From Diploscapter coronatus (lineage: Eukaryota; Nematoda; Chromadorea; Rhabditida; Rhabditidae): a DNA stretch of 64,000 nucleotides. A program made the position numbers and the translations under genes. The stretch lies in NCBI GenBank assembly GCA_964036155.1, contig OZ038423.1, positions 74,601,249 to 74,665,248 on the forward strand, written 5' to 3'. This document shows positions 57,137 through 64,000 of the stretch, one piece after another (positions within the stretch are counted from its first letter, which is position 1; every line of letters starts with the position of its first letter). The notes beneath the pieces are model-generated. The model was given only the letters and a program-made list of their open reading frames with translations. It was not told the origin of the DNA and made no database searches.

Positions 57137-60100
57137 TCAGGGCTTGACGTCGATGTTCTTGAGCATCTTCTGGACGTCGTTGAGTTTGAGGATGTGACGG
57201 ATGAAGTGCTCTCCGACGCGACGCGCGATCTTCGTGTCCGCGATGCAGATCATGTCCTGAATTACAACTGATTAATTTAATAAGTTTCAGAAATTGTTTA
57301 GAAAAATGAATATCCAAAGGCATATAGTGAAATCATGAAGATGTCATCTTTTACAATTGTACAAAAAATATCATAAGTTTCAGAAGTATTTGATAAAAGT
57401 AATTTCCAAGTCAATTTAATATAGCAACGTTACCTTGCTGATAAAAAATAATAAGATGATCTGATCTGGTTTTTTAAAAGAAAATTTAAAATACGCTTCA
57501 CTAATTTAAGGATTGAAAATTTTAGAAGCTCGAATAAGATAGATAAGGTAGGAGTTTGCCCCATTTATCAAAAGATGCAAACCTTGTCGACATAGAAGTC
57601 GATGTCAGTGTTGGGCTCGTCGTCGTCCTGAATCGCAGAGCCCTGATAGTCCTTGCCCAGCTCGTTCACGATCATCTAGATTTGGACAATTTGAAAAAAA
57701 TGATTGAAATAATGCGATAATGCTGCATCCGACAAGATTCAAAGATGAAGCTATCTCTAAAAAAATAACCTTGTATGTGAGAAGCTTCCCCAAGAAGGAG
57801 TCGTAATTGGCATCGTCCACGTCCATGAACGAGGCCAACTTCTTGGTCGGCAGGGAAGTGTACAGCTGAAAATAATTGTCAAAAATCAGCTACACATACA
57901 GAAAAAGACATCAAACAAAATATCGACTTTCATCTTATTTTTGAATAAGTATCAAAATTTCCTTAACAATCTGAGAACTTTAAGGTTATCGTTTAGTCTC
58001 TGTCGAGTAGTAATTAATAAAAAATTTCAGTGAGTTTATTTATTGGATTTGTTTAGAGAGGCAATTGAACTACCTTGAGATATCCTCTGAGGATAGGGAG
58101 TGCGATCTGGGACTCGATGCCCTCGAGGAAGGCCTGACACTGACGAAGCAGAGGCTCTTTCGACTGGTTGTTGCCCTCGTAGACCACAGTTGTAGGGGAA
58201 AGAAATTTCGGGCAACTGAAAAAGAATCCGCAAAATCACTTTAGTAACTTAAAATTTTTTCATTTCTTTCAACACCATTCGCCTAATATCTTCAGATAAA
58301 ATGGCTCTTTAAAGAAACTATCTGGAACATACCGAGTTCATCAAGAATTTTATAGTTGAAAATGCAAGTAATAAAAGTACAGTACCCCAGCTGGAAAGCA
58401 GCCTTGTACTCGTCGATCTCCCCGTTGGCCATTCTGCTCATTCTGTCCGAGCATCTCTCCGCCAGCTGAGAGGCGATGCTCTCATCGATGCGGACGGGCT
58501 GAAAATCGGAATATCTAACTTTTTCCTGGATAAAAATAGAAGGGTATTTGGAAACTCGGAACTTGACGAAAAACATGTAGACTAGAAGGGGATAAGAAGG
58601 ATAGAAGGACGCTCTTCCTCTCTTACGAACTATTTCTCGGGTTATGAAATATTGCAATTTTCCATTTTGCTAAAATGAGCTACCTGAATCGAGAGACAGA
58701 TAGCCAGCAAGTGGAACATCTGGTCGAAGGTTTTGCCGATCTGAAAAATTAAATGTTAATTTTAAGTGAAAATAATAATTGTAAGTTTCAGAGAATTATT
58801 TTAAACGTCTCGAGTAAATTACAGTAATTGATCTACAACAATAGCATAATCAATGCCCAAAATTTCAAACCTATCGCATGTATGCTTCATGGAATGATTA
58901 TCTTGAGCATTCCTCGACCAACGTCGATAGCAAGAATATTTGAAATGCAAAAAAAATAAAAAGTTGTAGATAGGCTTCACGAAATGCCTATTTTGAGAAT
59001 GTTACTGATTTCGATCATGAGAACACTCGGGACATAAAATAGCAAAGTCGCTGACCACATCATACTGGAAGTTCTTTTTCTGCTGCTGAGTCTGGAGGGA
59101 TTTTGTTCTGAGGATGAAGAGCAGGCAGTTGACGAAGTGTTTGGTAGCTTCTCCGTAGTTGCGCATCATCATGTGCGAGAAGCCGATGAAGTAGTGCAGG
59201 GTCACCAGACACGTCGGCACTGTGTTGTACAGGCCCTGGAAGCAAGGAATTCTAGACACTTATTCACATTGTTTCATTCATTCAATTTCTATTTTACCAA
59301 TCAACATCAGTCAGTGAGACAAAAGAAGATCATCTTAGAATCTATTTGAAACCTATTCTTGCTATGCGCGCAATATCAGAAAAGCATTATTAGAATATTG
59401 CAATCTGATAGATTTGACAACCCATTGAAACATATTTCAACAATGAATACCTTAGGATCCAAATCGATATTCTCGACGGTCTTGAGAGCCTGGTGATAAT
59501 CGCCCAGAAGCACGTGGGTTCTGAGCAGGCCGATCAGCGAGAAATAGCCCAGCTTGAAGTACAAATCCGACAGGCCGAATTCGTCAGCAACTGAGTCGGG
59601 ATTTCCTGAAAGTTTTTCACGTGAAATAAACCACGAAACTATAAATTGTAAGTTTCAAAAGGATTCTATTTTGAACGTCATCGAGAGAAAATTGATAGAA
59701 TTTGGGTACTCGGAGTATTTTAAAAATAGTATTCAAATTTTAAAAAATGCGATTTAATTTTGTAGGTTTCAAAGGAACATAATATTTGAAATGTTCTGAA
59801 TGACTAGTAATATGATAGGGAGATCAGTTTGATTCATAAAAGTATAAAAAATAAATCGGAAACTAACTCTTCTCGCGAATAGCAATGAGTTGCTCGTTGA
59901 TCTGCGACTTGGAGAGCAGCGAGTAGAGAATATTCAGCACCGGATAGATGTTCCAGGCCTGCAAAACAAAAATCTTTTCAAAGTCGCTAATTTTTAAGTT
60001 TCAGACGAATTTGAAGAAAGATAATACTAGCAAAAAGTGATAGAACCTTCAGTCTAAATTTAAAATGAAAAGCTAACATTCTGATTCTCCTCGATGCTGA

Positions 60101-61669
60101 TGAGCTCATCGACTTCTGCCGGATTGCGTTTCTGCGGATTCGCCTTGTAGAGACAGAACGCTTGGAACTAAAATAAACAATATATATTACTTTGGGAATA
60201 AGAAATTTCTCGATTTAAAACTGCTGAAAGATTATTTATCTCGTTTCAAAATGCCGTACCTGATAAACGAACTCATCGACGATGTCCCACATCCAGACAT
60301 TGGGCAGACTCAGCACCACGGGTTCTTTGCTCGAGAGCAGCTCAGAGAACAGGTCCTGCAATTTGTCTCATTCTTTCAGATCTCGGGTTCTTTCTATTTG
60401 TCGAAATGTCAAAGGGCGAGAGTAGAGGAAAAACAGCATGAAAAAGCGGTCCGATATTTCGACAAATACTAGTTGCATTTCGGATCAAATTGAAGTCCCG
60501 TAAAGTTATCAAATTGAAAAATGAGATTTTTCTTTTTGCAATGCCATGAAATCATCAATTTATCATATCTTGCGATTTGAATTTAGACAAATAATAACCT
60601 GATAGTTCATGAAGGACTCGTAGCGATGAGTGAGCGACGGACCACGCGAATTTCTCGCGTACAGCTGGCGATAGTACAGCTCCTTGTAGAGAATGATGAA
60701 CAAGCGGTTGCCTCAAATGTTTAACTTATATGTTTCAGAACTAGATTTAAACGAGAAAAGAAACTGTATTGCAATTCAAACATCCCAAGCATTGGTTTGT
60801 ACAATAAAGTTATTTTGCACATTTCAAAGTCTCTCGATAAAGGCAACAATTTTTTCAGATAATTTGCTCGGCAATTACGCTCGATTTAAAAATTGACTAA
60901 CCGCTTCCAACGATATTCTCCACGATCGTCTCATCGGGCCACATGCGCTCGAGGAAATATCTGAAAGTCGAAATTTTAGAAAAGCTTTAGAAAAAATGGA
61001 GAGTAAGCAAATTTTCAACATACATATACTACTATAGATCCTATTCCTCTACCCTCACGTTACAAATACTTTCATTCGTGATACAAATCTATCGACACCC
61101 TCAGAATGTGAGACAAACCTTTCAGTGAGCTCGGGAAAGGCCTGATCGTAGAGACTGAGGATCTCCCCAACATTCTCCTCTTCGATCATTCTCGAGAAGT
61201 ACACCAAATAGTCCTGCACTTCGTGAGGCACAGGGTCGTCCATGTCGCCTGCAAAATGAGAAGATTACGGTAATTTAGAACTTGTATTAGATTGGACAAA
61301 ATTGTGGTGAATTTCTATTTTCAAGATATGCTGAAGCGTAGAAACAGTAAATGAATTTCTTGGTCAAGACTTTGTAAAGTTGTTGAAACGTATCCTCCAT
61401 TTATTTCGACTTTAAAAGCATAATAACTAATAGACAAGTTTAGTCTTTCCAAGAAAGTTTTAGTTTTTCCTAGGCTATTTATAACCTTATCATGAATTTA
61501 GCAGAATCACAATTTCGTTGCACATGTGTAAATTCGGTGAAACCTATCATTTATATTCCTAGAAAAGATTGCAATACTCACTTATGTATCTCTTCCTAGC
61601 CTCCCTCTCGAAGGCCAGATCCTTCTCGGGATCGCCCGTGTGCGACTCGAAAGTGGCGTGACGCGACAT
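57137..61669 (-). CDS. eif-3.L: Translation initiation factor eIF3 subunit L
   Basis: Fifteen exons on the minus strand give 540 residues: 61669-61582, 61248-61119, 60960-60902, 60711-60599, 60355-60260, 60167-60078, 59958-59868, 59605-59451, 59235-59056, 58740-58684, 58498-58386, 58215-58074, 57865-57770, 57675-57583, 57256-57137. eIF3L is part of the octameric PCI/MPN core of eIF3 on the 40S ribosome. The chain follows human eIF3L: HTGDPEKDLAFERE, YDQAFPELTERYFLERMWP, ILYKELYYRQLYAR, LGYFSLIGLLRTHVLLGDY, YFIGFSHMMMRNYGEA, PVRIDESIASQLAE, CPKFLSP, and the C-terminal PCI end DMICIADTKIARRVG. The start is preceded by TTTTTAG about 15 bases upstream. Exon 4 uses TTTGAG as acceptor. It lies 625 bp downstream of dishevelled on the same strand, too far for a typical nematode operon. 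Confidence 0.96.
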
Positions 61670-62293
61670 GTTCAAAACAGCTACCTAAAAACTCGAAATT
61701 TTAGGTAAGTTTAAAGAACATAATCTAAAAATTCAAAGGTATTCCATGGCCTTGGGACCATTTTCGTCATTATTATGATCTTTACTCCTGAAACTTTATT
61801 TAGAAATTAAAACTTGAAACATACACGGAAAATAAATAAAATTACATGTAAAATACATTTCATAGAAATTTTCAGCAAGAACGAGTGGTTTAACCGTAAC
61901 ACGAAAAGCTATGAAATTGTCGTTGTTCTCAAAAATGTTAAGGAAATCGTCGAAGTTGTAAAATTTCAAAGTTAGCGCCAAAATACACGTCAACGAAAGC
62001 ATACTGTAGGTAATTTTCAACTTTGCCTTTGTCTTAGGCCAGACCTAAATTAAAAGAGGAAGGAACTTTACAAAAGGCAAGTTTTAATAGCACTGTGATG
62101 AGGAAGTAGCACACAAAATTAATAAATAAGCGAATCTTACAAAGTACGTTTCTCGAAAATTACTTGACTTGAAGCTTTTAGATCGATCAATCCTTTATCG
62201 GCAATCACATGAAATAAATAAAAGTAAAGTAATACTTCACGCAATTTAGTTGGGGGAAAAACTTACACTTCTCTTTCTTCTTCAAAAGATGTC
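61670..62293. other. Spacer between dishevelled (3' end) and eif-3.L (5' end)
   Basis: AT-rich, 624 bp. No exon is supported on either strand; the frame at 61796-62020 on the minus strand has no splice partner or coding bias. It must hold the eif-3.L promoter or trans-splice signal. Confidence 0.5.
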
Positions 62294-64000
62294 TTACGAT
62301 TTGTTGAGGATCCTCCTCTTGTCATCGTCTTCGAACTCAGTTTCGCAGGGAGAGGGGTAGGGCGGCGCGAATGCGTCTGTCGAGAGGGGAGTGTTCGGGG
62401 GTTGATGGTGGCGGTTCGAGGACGTCATCGTGGACGCTGTCGCTGTCGAGGGAGGGATTCTGAAGAGCTACAGTAATCGTTTTCTCTCAAATGTTCTTAA
62501 TCAACAATTGGGGGGTCAATCGAATTGACGAGATATTCTCAAACACGTTCAATTAGAAAGTGAAACATGTTCCAGGACTTGGCAAAGTACCGACCGAGAT
62601 GTGGAAGGCATAGTGGAGGTGTGTTGCAGGGTGGAGGAGGGCAACGCTCCCGCGTTGATGCCTCGATTGTACGACGTGCTGCTGTCCACGCCGATCATCG
62701 ACGCGTAGTCGTTCGTCTGAACATTGTTGAATTTCGACAAGAAAAGCACATTCCACATATGTTACAAATTTTTCACATTTAACTCCAAACAGATAATAAA
62801 AATAATTTCAGCTAGTGGAAAAAGGTCAAACGAGTTGAAAAATTACTGTAATTTTCGAATCTTTACCATAGGACTCTCGCAATCCTTCCTCCTTCTCTGC
62901 CAAGTTGTGTCGTAGCTGACCGGACTCAACATCGTCGTCTCCAGCTGATGCAGTAACCGATTTCGGACCGGAATCGCACTTTGTAATCCTAAATTTTCGT
63001 CATTTTTGCCAAAAAGGCGTTTTCTTTACCAGCCGGTGCAGGAGACCCAACGTAAGTGACTTCAGTAGTGATTTCGTTATGGAGTGTGCCACCGGTACCG
63101 TTCGAATTGTTAGTGTCGTTCAGTAAATGAACTACAGAATCTATAAATGTTCAACTTTTGAAAGTAAGCAACCTATCAAAACATTGCATATTCAAAATTA
63201 CAAATGTTTTAGAGCGTTTTGAAACCTACAAGAAAAAAATTATGAAAAATACCAAGCGACTTACCCCCGAAAACGTAATAGCACTTTTCAGTGAACGTCA
63301 ACTTGCTGACGACGTGCTTAATGAGTCCCTTGCTGAGGAGTCTCGAAGCATACTGTCTGGCTGCCTTCTTGTCTTTCAAGTCCACCACATTCTCCATTAG
63401 CCACTCGACCAAATCGCTTCCTGAAAAAGTAAGTAGTTTCAAAGAAAATCTAAAGTGAAATCATTCGAAAGTTGATCAATTCTATGCTAAAAGTAGTCGA
63501 GAGGAAAAACATTTTCAAAGTAGCGAGGAACACTTGCTTCAAATAAGTTTGGATAGGTTTCAGTAAATTTCCAAATAAAATGTCTCGAAGTTAGGACAAT
63601 TCGGTAATTGCAAACAATTTATCAAAAACCAAAATATTTTAGAGATCTCTTGAAACATCTCCTTTGGCGTAGATTGGATAAGTTTCAGACGATATTCAAA
63701 AGAAGTCAATTATGAATTGATCGATTCGGTAATTACAAACAATTTCTCGAAAATCATGACATTTCTAAATTTCTCGAAACATCACTGGGCTTGGATATAT
63801 TTGCAAAATGTACTTTTATAAGTTGTTTGAAAGTTAATATAATTTCGGGTTGAGAACTTCGACGAAATTACTCACCAATGAAAGAATTGGGGACGAGAAT
63901 CTTGAGCCATTTCCGATTCTTGACCTGCAGCGTGGAGCTCTTCTGAACCATTGCCCGAATGACGTACATCGGGTCGATGCTCGACGTCAACTGCACTTCT
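62294..64000 (-). CDS. dsh: Dishevelled, DEP domain to C-terminus (partial)
   Basis: The last six exons are seen on the minus strand: beyond 64000 to 63876, 63420-63265, 63140-63030, 62988-62867, 62716-62595, 62459-62294. Dishevelled carries Wnt signals from Frizzled to beta-catenin and planar-polarity pathways. The DEP domain is clear: MYVIRAMVQKSSTLQVKNRK, WLKILVPNSFIGSDLVEWL, KKAARQYASRLLSKGLIKH, and KLTFTEKCYYVFGD. The 5' DIX and PDZ parts lie outside the window. The C-terminal tail (about 155 residues after DEP) is Ser/Thr/Pro-rich and ends EFEDDDKRRILNKS. Which of the nematode paralogues (dsh-1, dsh-2, mig-5) it matches cannot be told from this half. Confidence 0.93.

Noticed and set aside
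57605..57838. Continuous minus-strand frame across eif-3.L exons 13 and 14
   Set aside because: It reads through an intron that splits two conserved exons; homology supports splicing.
1..64000. CRISPR arrays, insertion sequences, prokaryotic operons or proviruses
   Set aside because: All coding sequence is split by spliceosomal introns and belongs to animal families; no spaced identical repeats or transposase/integrase frames were seen.

Overview
The window is nuclear DNA of a nematode, most likely a rhabditid-type worm. It shows AT-rich introns (many only 40-60 bp) with TTTTCAG-like acceptors, GC-richer exons, and an acceptor-like (T)nCAG or (T)nTAG a few bases before many start codons, as expected where mRNAs receive a spliced leader. 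It also carries an srd-type chemoreceptor, a nematode-restricted family. Fourteen genes were rebuilt exon by exon by hand, and codon phase closes at every junction. No prokaryotic, viral or CRISPR features were seen.

Layout. 1-779 (+): 3' end of a single-pass membrane protein. 780-5104: 4.3 kb with almost no coding signal, simple-sequence tracts and one orphan exon. 5105-13577 (+): a 39-exon secreted peroxidase with two tandem haem-peroxidase domains and a VWC-like tail. 13831-15994 (-): SARAF, regulator of store-operated calcium entry. 16430-26014 (+): HEATR1/UTP10, an 18S rRNA processing factor. 27140-31869 (+): TBC1D15-type Rab GAP. 32634-34615 (+): NUDT9-type ADP-ribose pyrophosphatase. 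35164-36909 (+): SR splicing factor rsp-4/SRSF2. 38062-39327 (+): F-box/kelch protein. 40953-42478 (+): srd chemoreceptor. 44162-44711 (-): MIC10 of the mitochondrial MICOS complex. 45202-52578 (-): a 968-residue Gln/Met/Pro-rich, charged protein that I do not recognise. 52883-56526 (+): cct-3, chaperonin subunit gamma. 57137-61669 (-): eIF3 subunit L. 62294 to beyond 64000 (-): 3' part of dishevelled, from the DEP domain on.

Most genes are ordinary conserved housekeeping genes. 36.9-44.1 kb is the accessory-looking part: AT-rich, with fast-evolving gene families (F-box/kelch, srd) and foldback elements. Three short inverted-repeat (MITE-like) elements lie at 31370-31577, 36606-36717 and 40112-40271.

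The most interesting biology is the tandem peroxidase. Its first domain keeps the family fold signatures but has lost the distal His, the catalytic Arg and the proximal haem-ligand His, while the second keeps all three, so a pseudo-enzyme appears fused to a working enzyme. Other points worth a look are an open antisense segment inside an rsp-4 intron, an intron in HEATR1 without a GT donor, and the unrecognised Gln/Met-rich protein.
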